Part shown: positions 53,176 through 61,483 of the stretch, one piece after another
Numbering within the stretch: the stretch's first letter is position 1
How the letters are laid out: each line of letters starts with the position of its first letter
Origin: Psychroflexus longus
Lineage (GTDB): Bacteria > Bacteroidota > Bacteroidia > Flavobacteriales > Flavobacteriaceae
Reading direction: 5' to 3'
Assembly: GCF_020164595.1 (NCBI RefSeq)
Contig: NZ_JAIQZE010000003.1
Span: 62,001-126,000, forward strand
Length of the DNA: 64,000 nucleotides
Notes under the pieces: generated by a model
Database searches by the model: none
What the model was told of the DNA's origin: nothing
Seen by the model: the letters and a program-made list of their open reading frames with translations, nothing else
Position numbers and translations under genes: made by a program

Positions 53176-54279
53176 AAGGTATCATTTTCTTTTTTCTGTC
53201 CGCTGCTCATCAAGAAGGTTTTCAAAAAGGAATCAATATGACCATTCATAATGTCGTCTACATTTCCACTTTCATGACCTGTTCTCACATCCTTAACAAG
53301 CTTGTAGGGATGCATGACGTAATTACGAATCTGTGATCCCCATTCTATACTTTTCTTTTCAGACTCAATTTCAGTTCTGGCCGCTTGCTGTTTCTGAAGC
53401 TCAATTTCATACAACTGAGATTTCAACATCTGCATGGCTTTTTGCCGATTTTCTAATTGAGATCGGGTTTCAGAATTATGAATCACGATACCGCTAGGGT
53501 GGTGAGTCAAAATTGCTTTAGTTTCAACTTTGTTGACGTTTTGACCACCGGCACCACCAGATCTGGCAAAATCCCAATTGATGTCGGATGGATTGATATC
53601 AATTTCTATCGTGTCATCAACCAAAGGATAAACATATACGGAAGCGAAGGAGGTGTGACGTTTAGCATTACTATCAAATGGAGAAATTCTGACTAATCGA
53701 TGAACTCCATTTTCACCTTTCAACCAACCAAAAGCATAATCGCCCTCAATTTCTAAAGTTACCGTCTTGATACCCGCTACATCACCTGATTGATGGTTCA
53801 GTTCTCTTACTTTGAAGCCTCTGCGCTCAGCCCACATCACATACATTCTCATAAGCATCTCCGCCCAGTCACAGCTCTCGGTACCTCCAGCACCGGCTGT
53901 GATTTGTAAAATAGCCGTTAAAGGATCGCTTTCTTCAGAAAGCATATTTTTAAATTCTAAATCTTCGATAAGCTCTAAAGCTTCATCATGTTTTTCTTGT
54001 ATTTCCTCTTCAGAAACATCTCCTTCTTCGTAGAATTCAAATAAGACGTTGAGGTCTTCTACTTTTTGTTTGGCTTCATCAAAACTTTTGATCCATTGCT
54101 TTATATCATTGATGGCTTGCATCAATTTTTGTGCTTCCTGAGGTTTATCCCAGAAATTTGGAGCAAATGTTTTTTCTTCTTCGTTGGAAACTTTTACGCG
54201 TTTAGCATCTAAGTCAAAGATATTGATTTAGGGAAGTGATACGCTTGTTTATAGTCTTTATGGAGTCTGAATTGATCAT
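53172..54279 (-). CDS. prfB: Peptide chain release factor 2, with programmed +1 frameshift
   Basis: Recognises UGA and UAA stop codons. The gene is in two frames: ATG 54279 reads 21 codons to a TGA at 54216-54214, preceded by TAT CTT, giving the classical TAT-CTT-TGA-C shift site. Skipping one base continues as Asp-Leu-Asp-Ala-Lys-Arg-Val in the frame that runs to 53172. The full product is about 368 residues, normal for RF2. The catalytic GGQ is in SGGAGGQNVNK and the UGA-reading loop is nearby. RF2 thereby controls its own synthesis. The AGGGGG-like Shine-Dalgarno that stimulates the shift in E. coli is missing here (upstream reads CCCTAAATCAA). Confidence 0.95.
54214..54219 (-). promoter_or_regulatory. 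Programmed +1 frameshift site of prfB
   Basis: CTT-TGA (54219-54214), followed by C (54213). The zero-frame Leu tRNA slips forward one base so that GAC is read next. Both flanking peptides match RF2. Confidence 0.92.
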
Positions 54280-54361
54280 AGTTAGAAGTTTTGTCAAATT
54301 TAGAAATTATCTCGGTGGTCATCAATCTAATTATGTTTATTTTCGAATAAAATGTGCTCTG

Positions 54362-55396
54362 ATGAAAATTGATTTAAGAAGTGATACAGTGACAAGGCCA
54401 ACCAAAGCAATGTTGGATTATATGATGAATGCTGAAGTTGGCGATGATGTCTACAAAGAAGATCCGTCTGTCAATCAGCTTGAAACCTATCTAGCTGATT
54501 TGTTCGGTATGGATGCCGCTTTGTATTTTCCAACAGGATCTATGTCCAACCAAGCTGCCATCAAGCTCCATACGCAACCTGGCGAACAGTTGATCTGCGA
54601 TAAATGGGCTCACGTTTACAATTATGAAGGCGGCGGCGTCTCCTTCAATAGTGGAGTATCCTGCAAACTCGTAGACGGTGATAAAGGTAAAATCACTGCC
54701 AATTTGGTTGAAGAAGCGATCAATCCGCCAGATTTTTATCACAGTCCTTTAACTTCACTAGTATGTTTAGAAAACACAACCAACAAAGGAGGTGGTGCTT
54801 GTTATGATTTAGAAACCATTCGTTCTATCAGAGCCGTTTGCGATAAGCACGGTTTGGGATTACATCTCGACGGCGCCAGACTTTATAACGCTATTGTTGC
54901 CAATAATCACGATCCAAAAGATTTCGGGAAAGAATTTGATACGATTTCATTATGTCTGTCCAAAGGTCTTGGCGCACCCATGGGCACAGTTTTGATGGGA
55001 AATGACGATCTGATGAAAAACGCTATTAGAGTTAGAAAAGTGTTGGGTGGAGGCATGCGACAGGTAGGGTATATGGCCGCAGGAGCCTATTACGCCTTAC
55101 ATAATCATGTCGAGAGGTTGAATATAGATCATCAGAGAGCTAAACATATCGAGAAGGTATTGAATAAGCATCCGTTGATCAAAGCCGTAGATCACGTTGA
55201 AACCAATATCGTGATCTTCAATTTAGAGCCACATTTGGATGAGGTTAAATTCATGAGAGATCTCGAAGAAAAAGGCATCCGAATCAGTAATATGGGAAAC
55301 GGTAAAATGCGATTGGTAACCCACTTGGATTACACTGAAGAACAGCATGAGTATTTTCTGGAAACTATCACAAGCATGGAAATGCAAACTGCTTAA
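54362..55396 (+). CDS. ltaE: Low-specificity L-threonine aldolase family protein
   Basis: PLP enzyme cleaving L-threonine or allo-threonine to glycine and acetaldehyde. 344 residues from the ATG at 54362; the frame is open farther upstream but that part would overlap the divergent prfB leader. The typical opening is DLRSDTVTRPT, then VGDDVYKEDPSVNQLE, HLDGARLYNA and the PLP Lys in LCLSKGLGAPMGTVL. Cytoplasmic. Divergent from prfB with 82 bases between the start codons. Confidence 0.94.
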   Translation: MKIDLRSDTVTRPTKAMLDYMMNAEVGDDVYKEDPSVNQLETYLADLFGMDAALYFPTGSMSNQAAIKLHTQPGEQLICDKWAHVYNYEGGGVSFNSGVSCKLVDGDKGKITANLVEEAINPPDFYHSPLTSLVCLENTTNKGGGACYDLETIRSIRAVCDKHGLGLHLDGARLYNAIVANNHDPKDFGKEFDTISLCLSKGLGAPMGTVLMGNDDLMKNAIRVRKVLGGGMRQVGYMAAGAYYALHNHVERLNIDHQRAKHIEKVLNKHPLIKAVDHVETNIVIFNLEPHLDEVKFMRDLEEKGIRISNMGNGKMRLVTHLDYTEEQHEYFLETITSMEMQTA

Positions 55397-55397
55397 C

Positions 55398-55500
55398 TTT
55401 TTTTCGGGGCTTCCCGCGCCTAAAAAGGTGCAGTCGGGCTTTCCGTTTCAATGCTTTTGGGGGCCTGCAGGATTTTCACTTCAATTCCTAAGCCGCGCTA
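55398..55500. other. GC-rich intergenic element with an internal repeated module
   Basis: About 100 bases much richer in G and C than the surroundings, directly after ltaE. It contains CGGGGCTTCCCGCG and a TCGGGCTTTCC block, then a GGATTTTCAC block and CCTAAGCCGCGCTA. On the minus strand the pattern ATTGAARYGRAAAKCC occurs twice (within 55436-55453 and 55470-55488). I remember close relatives of this sequence (TCGGGCTTTCCGTTTCAATC ... CACTTCAATCCC) between genes in many Bacteroidota genomes. No coding potential. RNA or mobile remnant, function unknown. Confidence 0.6.
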
Positions 55501-55506
55501 AAAAAA

Positions 55507-55542
55507 GAAAGGTGTTCACAAATTAATTTGAGAGCACCTTTC
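55507..55542 (-). terminator. Terminator of the fsa transcription unit
   Basis: GAAAGGTG pairs with CACCTTTC and the stem continues inward with one mismatch and a G-T pair. On the minus strand it is followed by a T-rich tract of about ten bases. Confidence 0.75.
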
Positions 55543-55582
55543 AAGTTATATTCAGTAATTATTTTTGACTAATCACTAGTCA

Positions 55583-56236
55583 TTAGTTATTCTTATTATA
55601 ATCAGCTAAGAATTTTTCCAATCCACTATCGGTTAGAGGATGTTTTAGAAGTCCTTCGATAGAAGATAAGGGTCCAGTCATCACATCAGCACCAAGTTTT
55701 GCACAGTCAATGATGTGCATAGTGTGTCTTACTGAGGCTGCAAGAATTTGAGTTTCGAACATATAGTTATCATATACCAATCTTATCTCTTCGATCAAAT
55801 TCAAACCATCTGTAGAAATATCATCCAGGCGACCTATAAATGGTGAAACGTATGTAGCTCCAGCTTTGGCTGCAAGAAGCGCTTGTCCTACGGAAAAGAC
55901 AAGCGTACAATTGGTTCTAATTCCTTTTTCAGAAAAATATTTAATGGCTTTTACACCTTCTTTGATCATTGGAACTTTTACAACAATTTGGTCATGAAGT
56001 TTTGCAAGAGCTTCACCTTCTTTAACAATTCCTTCAAAATCAGTAGAAATTACTTCAGCACTTACATCGCCATCGACAATTTCACAAATCTTGATGTAGT
56101 GGTTTTTAATATTTTCTTCACCAGTGATTCCTTCTTTAGCCATTAAAGATGGATTGGTAGTTACCCCATCTAGAATCCCAAGATCCTGAGCTTCTTTGAT
56201 TTGGTCAATATTTGCAGTATCAATAAAAAATTTCAT
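55583..56236 (-). CDS. fsa: Fructose-6-phosphate aldolase/transaldolase (FSA-type)
   Basis: Small class-I aldolase of the transaldolase family, 217 residues. Typical segments: [35 protein letters not shown] with the Schiff-base Lys, and [20 protein letters not shown]. In Bacteroidota this short form most probably acts as transaldolase in the pentose phosphate pathway. Cytoplasmic. It is downstream of the SDR gene by 23 bases, same strand, and followed by a terminator. Confidence 0.95.
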   Translation of the reverse strand: MKFFIDTANIDQIKEAQDLGILDGVTTNPSLMAKEGITGEENIKNHYIKICEIVDGDVSAEVISTDFEGIVKEGEALAKLHDQIVVKVPMIKEGVKAIKYFSEKGIRTNCTLVFSVGQALLAAKAGATYVSPFIGRLDDISTDGLNLIEEIRLVYDNYMFETQILAASVRHTMHIIDCAKLGADVMTGPLSSIEGLLKHPLTDSGLEKFLADYNKNN

Positions 56237-56259
56237 AAGTATATGTTTTGATTACAAAT

Positions 56260-57063
56260 TTACAGTTTATAGTGTTTAAGTAGCATTTTTTCAAAAACTT
56301 TATCAGGAAGAATGTGTTTGAGAAAAACTGATATTTTTTGAGTAAAATCGCCAACCTTATAATGGATTTTTGGATTTGATTCTTGCATGATAGCATGTAT
56401 GCTTTTTGCCATGAGATTTGGATCTTTTCCATGGTCTACGTGCTCGTCCATTAGCTTTAAGCTTTTTTCATAAACTTCTTTGTAAGGCGAATTTTCTTGA
56501 ATCGGGGCATGGTATCTTCCAGCAGCAATGTTGGTAGCAAAATCTCCAGGAGCTACATTACACATTTTGATGCCGAATGCTTTCAATTCCATTCGGTAAG
56601 CTTCTGTGGCCAATTCTAAGGCACCTTTGGCGGCAGAATAAAACCCTCTAAAAGGAAGTCCCATATAGCCGGCAATGGAAGTAACATTAATAATGAATCC
56701 TTTTTTATTTGACCTCATATGAGGTAATACAGCGTTTATAACCCTTAAAGGCCCAAAATAATTGGTTTCAAAAATATTTTTTTGTTCTTCTTCTGGAATT
56801 TCTTCCATTGGTCCGGTGATTCCAACGCCAGCATTATTGATAAGAAAATCTATTCTTCCTTCTTTCTCAATAAGAACATCAACTGCAGATTTTACACTTT
56901 CTGTATTGGTTACGTCAAGTTTTAGGAAATGAATTCCATTGAGTTGATCTTGCTTAGGCTGTCTTGAAGTTCCATAGACTTTGTAACTATGTTTGGCTAA
57001 ATATTCGCCAATAGATTTTCCGATCCCTGAAGAAGCTCCAGTAATCAATACGACGTTTTGCAT
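56260..57063 (-). CDS. SDR-family oxidoreductase
   Basis: Short-chain dehydrogenase, 267 residues. The nucleotide loop TGASSGIG (about 8-15), NNAGVG and the catalytic pair YSAAKGAL (Tyr, Lys) are present, with a Ser in NVTSIAGYMG. The PG motif after the active site is PGDFATNIA. NADP preference is likely from the Arg in GTSRQP. Substrate unknown. Its start is close to the 3' end of the SRP RNA gene on the same strand. Confidence 0.93.
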   Translation of the reverse strand: MQNVVLITGASSGIGKSIGEYLAKHSYKVYGTSRQPKQDQLNGIHFLKLDVTNTESVKSAVDVLIEKEGRIDFLINNAGVGITGPMEEIPEEEQKNIFETNYFGPLRVINAVLPHMRSNKKGFIINVTSIAGYMGLPFRGFYSAAKGALELATEAYRMELKAFGIKMCNVAPGDFATNIAAGRYHAPIQENSPYKEVYEKSLKLMDEHVDHGKDPNLMAKSIHAIMQESNPKIHYKVGDFTQKISVFLKHILPDKVFEKMLLKHYKL

Positions 57064-57138
57064 TGAATTTTGAGTTTTCGCAAATATCCAACTTATAGGC
57101 TTAAGAAAAAAATGAGAAAAGTTGAGGGAATAAAAAAA

Positions 57139-57232
57139 GGCAAGCTACCTACATCACACCGCTACGACCATCTACCCTTGCTGCGTTCCCGCCCTGGGGG
57201 ATTCGACAGGAGCTGGTTGTGTAGGACTTGCC
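57139..57232 (-). ncRNA. ffs: Signal recognition particle RNA (small bacterial type)
   Basis: 94-base RNA whose ends, GGCAAGTCC and GCTTGCC, pair, followed by seven T on the minus strand (57138-57132). The universally conserved SRP loop is present: GGGCGGGAACGCAGCAAGGG, containing the GGAA and AGCA of the Ffh-binding internal loop. It would form the Ffh-RNA particle for co-translational membrane targeting. Confidence 0.95.
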
Positions 57233-57237
57233 GATTG

Positions 57238-57267
57238 CAAATATACGATCTTATTTAAAGTCGGCAA
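57238..57267 (-). promoter_or_regulatory. Promoter of the SRP RNA gene
   Basis: On the minus strand TTG (57267-57265), exactly 19 bases, then TATATTTG (57245-57238), and 5 bases before the first G of the RNA. This is a full match to the Bacteroidota sigma-A consensus and the best promoter in the window. Confidence 0.85.
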
Positions 57268-57320
57268 GTCGTTTTCTTGTCAAATTCCCTATTTTTACTT
57301 CAGTTTTAAATTTTAAAATC

Positions 57321-58367
57321 ATGCAAGTTTTTAAGTCCTTAGTAATCATATTTTTAACTCTCATAGTCCTATCCTGTGATGAAGATTTGTCTAAAGATTT
57401 TAAAATTCAGTTAGATAATAAATCCAAAACTTTAAATAATAGCGAGACGCTTAAAGGAAATATAAAAGCATTGAAAGATCACAAGGTAAATTCAGTAGAA
57501 ATTAGATTTCAAAATGAAAGTGTATCAGATCTCAAATTTTCGGAGTCTTTTTCTTTTGACTTATCTGAAGTAAAATTGGGAAATCATAGCTTAGAAATAC
57601 TTCTTGAAGTAAATGGTGAAGAGGTAAAACTTTCTGAAACCATCAAAATATTAAATAATGAAAAACCAAAGCTATATAGGTATGAAATTGTAAATACCTA
57701 TCCGCACGATATCTTGGCATATACTCAAGGATTGGAGTTTCATGGTGATACACTTTACGAAAGTACAGGTCAACGCGGTGAGTCGAGTTTAAGAAAAGTA
57801 AATTATGAAACAGGAGAAGTCCTTCAGAAAGTGGAATTGGATCAGTTTTATTTTGGAGAAGGTCTGACAATTCTAAATGACAAGATTTATCAATTGACCT
57901 GGCAATCTCAGGAGGGTTTGGTCTATGATCTCCAAACTATGAACATGCTCAATAAATTTGCTTATTCTGAGAGTAAAGAAGGCTGGGGGCTTTGTAATGA
58001 TGGTGAAAAACTTTACAAAAGTGACGGCACCGATAAAATCTGGATCTTAAATAAAGAAAGCTTAGAGGAAGAATTTTATATCCAGCCTACAACCAACAGC
58101 GCTATTTTAAATCAAGTTAACGAACTGGAATGGGTTGAGGGTAAGATTTATGCCAATACTTATCAAAAAGACGGTGTGGTTATCATAAATCCTAAAACCG
58201 GAGCTGTTGATGGTGTTGTTGACTTTAGAGGACTCAGAGACAAAGTTAAACAGCATTCAAGATTGGATGTGTTGAATGGAATCGCTTACCATAAAAACTC
58301 CAACAGACTTTTTGTGACAGGTAAGAATTGGGATAAACTTTTTGAAGTGAAACTCACTGAAAAATAA
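57321..58367 (+). CDS. Glutaminyl-peptide cyclotransferase-like lipoprotein
   Basis: Beta-propeller glutamine cyclotransferase of the plant/bacterial type, which would cyclise N-terminal Gln to pyroglutamate on exported proteins. 348 residues from ATG 57321, with a lipobox LSC (Cys17, FLTLIVLSC). An extra N-terminal domain of about 110 residues precedes the propeller, which has YPHDILAYTQGLEFHGDTLYE, GEGLTILNDKIYQLTWQ and LEWVEGKIYANTYQKD. The upstream frame to 57228 overlaps the SRP promoter and is rejected. SPase-II pro-lipoproteins and mature N-terminal Gln residues are plausible targets. Confidence 0.88.
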   Translation: MQVFKSLVIIFLTLIVLSCDEDLSKDFKIQLDNKSKTLNNSETLKGNIKALKDHKVNSVEIRFQNESVSDLKFSESFSFDLSEVKLGNHSLEILLEVNGEEVKLSETIKILNNEKPKLYRYEIVNTYPHDILAYTQGLEFHGDTLYESTGQRGESSLRKVNYETGEVLQKVELDQFYFGEGLTILNDKIYQLTWQSQEGLVYDLQTMNMLNKFAYSESKEGWGLCNDGEKLYKSDGTDKIWILNKESLEEEFYIQPTTNSAILNQVNELEWVEGKIYANTYQKDGVVIINPKTGAVDGVVDFRGLRDKVKQHSRLDVLNGIAYHKNSNRLFVTGKNWDKLFEVKLTEK

Positions 58368-58405
58368 AATCACCACTACTAGCGTTCAATGCCTTATATA
58401 ATTTT

Positions 58406-59947
58406 ATGAAACAGTTTTTTCTTTTATTCTCAATTCTAATTTTGATTGTCTTAAGCTCATGTAGGGATGATTTTGAGTCTGAACCTAGCTTTGGAGAACT
58501 GGAATTTTCTCAGGATACGCTTTACCTTGATACGGTGTTTACCAATATTGGTTCTAGTACTTATAGCTTTAAAGTCTACAATAGAAGTAGCCGAGACATT
58601 ATGATTCCTAAGATTCAACTAAACGAAGGAGAGAATTCAAATTTTAGATTAAATGTCGATGGGGTAGCTGGTAAAACTATCAATAACATTAATATATTGT
58701 CAAGAGATAGCATTTTTGTGTTTGTGGAAGTCACTGCAGACATTCAAGAATTGAGTCAAAATCAACTTTCATTTTTATATACGGATCAAATCAATTTTGA
58801 TTCTGAAGCAAACCAGCAACAAGTTCAGCTTGTTACTTTAGTAAAGGATGCTAAATTTTTATTTCCAGAGAGATTTCCAGACGGATCTACAGAAACTTTG
58901 AGTCTTGGTCTTGATGCTGAAGGAGAAGAAATACAAATAGATGGATTTGTTTTAGATCAAGGGCATTTGACGTTCACCAATGAAAAGCCCTACGTGATCT
59001 ATGGTTTTGCGGGAGTGCCTTCAGGAGAAATTTTAACAATAGAGCCTGGAGCGAGAGTTCATTTTCATGAAAATAGTGGCATTATAGTTTCCAACGCGGC
59101 CTCTTTGAAAGCTAAAGGAAGTTTAAGCTCGACTGATCTTTTGGAAAACGAAATAATTTTTGAAGGAGATAGACTTGAACCAGAATTTTCTAATGTTCCA
59201 GGACAATGGGCAGCTATATGGCTTACTGAAGGTAGTACTGGTCATGAGTTTGATTATGTGACTATAAAAAATTCGACTGTTGGTATCCTAATGGATTCCA
59301 ATGATGGGTCCTCAGAACCAACATTAAAAATTAAAAATACGCAAATTTACAATTCGGCTAATGTTGGATTATTGGCTCGAACTGGTTTTATAGATGCAGA
59401 GAATTTAGTGATTAATAATAGTGGGCAGTCCTCCTTAAATCTTTCTCTTGGGGGTCGATATAATTTTAGACATTCCACATTTGCTAATTATTGGAGAAAT
59501 AGTTTTAGACAATTCCCTGCAGTTCTTATAGAAAACAATTTAGAAGCAGGTGAGACTCTTTTTGTTTCAGATCTTGATGTCAATTTTAGTAATTGTATCA
59601 TTTATGGTAATGAATCCATAGAATTACTTTTTAATAAATCAGATGAAGCTGAATTTAATTATAAGTTTCAGAATACTCTATTACGTTTCAACGATATCAA
59701 CAATCAGTATACTGACAATGAACTATATGATTTTGAAAATTCAGACTTATTTGAGAATGTGATTATTAACGAAGCACCGCAGTTTCAAAACACTGAAGAA
59801 AACAAAATGATTATTGGTGAAGAATCAGCTGCTAATAGTTTTGGAAACCAAAATACAGCGAACATGGTACCCTTTGATATTTTAGGGAAAAATAGAATTG
59901 AAAATCCAGATTCAGGTGCATACCAGAGTATTCAGTTTGAAGATTGA
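58406..59947 (+). CDS. Right-handed beta-helix lipoprotein
   Basis: 513-residue lipoprotein (lipobox SSC, Cys19). After a linker comes an immunoglobulin-like domain (TVFTNIGSSTYSFKVYNRSS, about 45-150) of the kind that precedes cell-surface repeats. Beta-helix coils follow, with recurrent Asn/Val rungs (IIVSNAASLKAKG, VTIKNSTVGILMDSN, TQIYNSANVGLLARTG, LVINNSGQSSLNLS). It belongs with parallel-beta-helix proteins but has no recognisable catalytic residues. It follows the cyclotransferase gene by 38 bases, same strand, so the two may form an operon. Confidence 0.8.
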   Translation: MKQFFLLFSILILIVLSSCRDDFESEPSFGELEFSQDTLYLDTVFTNIGSSTYSFKVYNRSSRDIMIPKIQLNEGENSNFRLNVDGVAGKTINNINILSRDSIFVFVEVTADIQELSQNQLSFLYTDQINFDSEANQQQVQLVTLVKDAKFLFPERFPDGSTETLSLGLDAEGEEIQIDGFVLDQGHLTFTNEKPYVIYGFAGVPSGEILTIEPGARVHFHENSGIIVSNAASLKAKGSLSSTDLLENEIIFEGDRLEPEFSNVPGQWAAIWLTEGSTGHEFDYVTIKNSTVGILMDSNDGSSEPTLKIKNTQIYNSANVGLLARTGFIDAENLVINNSGQSSLNLSLGGRYNFRHSTFANYWRNSFRQFPAVLIENNLEAGETLFVSDLDVNFSNCIIYGNESIELLFNKSDEAEFNYKFQNTLLRFNDINNQYTDNELYDFENSDLFENVIINEAPQFQNTEENKMIIGEESAANSFGNQNTANMVPFDILGKNRIENPDSGAYQSIQFED

Positions 59948-60011
59948 TTTTTTTAGCTTAATTTTTTTAGAAGTGTAAGTCAATCTAAAACATCAAAGGG
60001 TTCTTTTAAAT

Positions 60012-60046
60012 AAAAACACCCTACTTAAGGTTACTTAAACAGGGTG
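60012..60046 (-). terminator. Terminator of glyA
   Basis: CACCCT (60017-60022) pairs with AGGGTG (60041-60046), with inner TTAAG/CTTAA pairs and a GTTA loop. On the minus strand it ends in TTTTT. Confidence 0.75.
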
Positions 60047-60081
60047 CTTAATTTTGAAAAGTTTTCTACAATTTTGCTGAT

Positions 60082-61365
60082 TTAGCTCTTCACTGTTTCA
60101 GCAAATAAAGGTTTTTGACTCATCATAGAATGAACTTGCTCTTTGATAGATTCAAGATGGGATGTGTTTTCAAAGTTTTGGATAACATCATCAATCAATT
60201 CAACTATCTTTACCATTTCATTTTCCTGTAAGCCTCTTGTAGTGATAGCAGGCGTACCAATTCTAATTCCTGAAGTCACAAATGGAGACTTATCATCAAA
60301 AGGAACCATATTTTTATTAACTGTAATTCCAGCCACACCTAGAGCTTCTTCTGCTTGTTTACCTGAAATATTTTTATTTCTGAGGTCAATCAATATCATA
60401 TGGTTATCAGTTCCACCTGAAATAATTTTATAATCTCTTTCCATAAATGCTTTAGCCAAGGCTGAAGCATTTTTGATCACTTGCTTTTGGTAATCTACAA
60501 ATTCATCAGTTAAAGCTTCACCGAAAGCTACTGCTTTTGCAGCGATAATATGTTCTAAAGGTCCTCCTTGATTTCCAGGAAAGACTGAACTGTCCAGCAT
60601 GCTAGACATTTTCTTCAGCTTTCCATTTTTGAGTTTTTCACCGAATGGGTTTTCAAAATCTTTACCCATTAAGATAATTCCTCCGCGAGGGCCACGTATG
60701 GTTTTATGTGTTGTTGAAGTTATAATGTGGCAATGTTCAACAGGACTTTGTAATAATCCGGCAGCAATAAGTCCAGCAGGATGTGCCATGTCAGCTAGTA
60801 AAATGGCGCCAACTTCATCGGCAATTTTTCTAAAAGTTTTATAGTCGATTTCTCTGGAATAAGCAGAGGCGCCAGCAATAATCATTTTTGGTTTCTCTTT
60901 GTGTGCAACCTCTCTTACCATATCATAATCGATAAGACCAGTCGATTCTTTAACTCCGTAAAATACAGGATCATAAAGCTTACCAGAAAAATTTACTGGA
61001 GAACCATGCGTCAAATGCCCACCATGAGAAAGATCAAAACCTAAGATTTTATCACCAGGCTTTAGACAAATAGAAAAAACTGCAGTATTTGCCTGAGAAC
61101 CCGAATGCGGTTGAACATTGGCATATTCTGCACCAAATAATTTTTTTAATCGTTCTCTAGCGAGATCCTCAACTTTATCTACAACTTCGCATCCACCATA
61201 GTAGCGTTTGCCCGGATAACCTTCAGCATACTTGTTTGTAAGTACAGATCCTGCAGCATCCATCACATCTTGGCTTGCAAAATTCTCACTTGCAATCAAT
61301 TCCAAACCATTGGTTTGTCTGTTTTTTTCCTCAAGAATTAAGTCTGAAATAGCCTTATCTTTCAT
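60082..61365 (-). CDS. glyA: Serine hydroxymethyltransferase
   Basis: Interconverts serine and glycine with tetrahydrofolate, main source of one-carbon units. 427 residues. PLP and folate segments: [53 protein letters not shown] and the PLP Lys in [13 protein letters not shown]. Cytoplasmic. Monocistronic with its own terminator, and a TAATTTTG -7-like element on the minus strand at 61400-61393. Confidence 0.97.
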   Translation of the reverse strand: MKDKAISDLILEEKNRQTNGLELIASENFASQDVMDAAGSVLTNKYAEGYPGKRYYGGCEVVDKVEDLARERLKKLFGAEYANVQPHSGSQANTAVFSICLKPGDKILGFDLSHGGHLTHGSPVNFSGKLYDPVFYGVKESTGLIDYDMVREVAHKEKPKMIIAGASAYSREIDYKTFRKIADEVGAILLADMAHPAGLIAAGLLQSPVEHCHIITSTTHKTIRGPRGGIILMGKDFENPFGEKLKNGKLKKMSSMLDSSVFPGNQGGPLEHIIAAKAVAFGEALTDEFVDYQKQVIKNASALAKAFMERDYKIISGGTDNHMILIDLRNKNISGKQAEEALGVAGITVNKNMVPFDDKSPFVTSGIRIGTPAITTRGLQENEMVKIVELIDDVIQNFENTSHLESIKEQVHSMMSQKPLFAETVKS

Positions 61366-61432
61366 CTTTATATTTTAAAGTTAAATGTGATTCAAAATTA
61401 ACTAATTTGGATGGTTAATACGGTTAAAATAA

Positions 61433-61440
61433 TATATTTG
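61433..61440 (+). promoter_or_regulatory. Candidate -7 element of fahA
   Basis: TATATTTG matches TAnnTTTG, 43 bases before the fahA ATG. No correctly spaced TTG was found. Confidence 0.4.
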
Positions 61441-61483
61441 AAGGAAGTTTTAAGATTAATTTGAAATTTCTAAACCTTAACTT

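Noticed and set aside
53172-54125. prfB as a shorter gene starting at ATG 54125
   Set aside because: It would lack the N-terminal RF2 segment; the upstream two-frame reading with CTT-TGA-C restores a complete RF2.
54236-54361. N-terminal extension of the threonine aldolase gene
   Set aside because: It overlaps the prfB leader on the other strand, has no family resemblance, and the normal start DLRSDTVTRPT fits ATG 54362.
55436-55488. ATTGAAAC-like direct repeats suggesting a CRISPR remnant
   Set aside because: Only two diverged 16-base copies, no regular spacers, no cas genes nearby; better seen as part of a dispersed GC-rich element.
57070-57258. Open frame across the SRP RNA region on the plus strand
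   Set aside because: It is the complement of a structured RNA with promoter and 3' T run; the frame has no protein resemblance.
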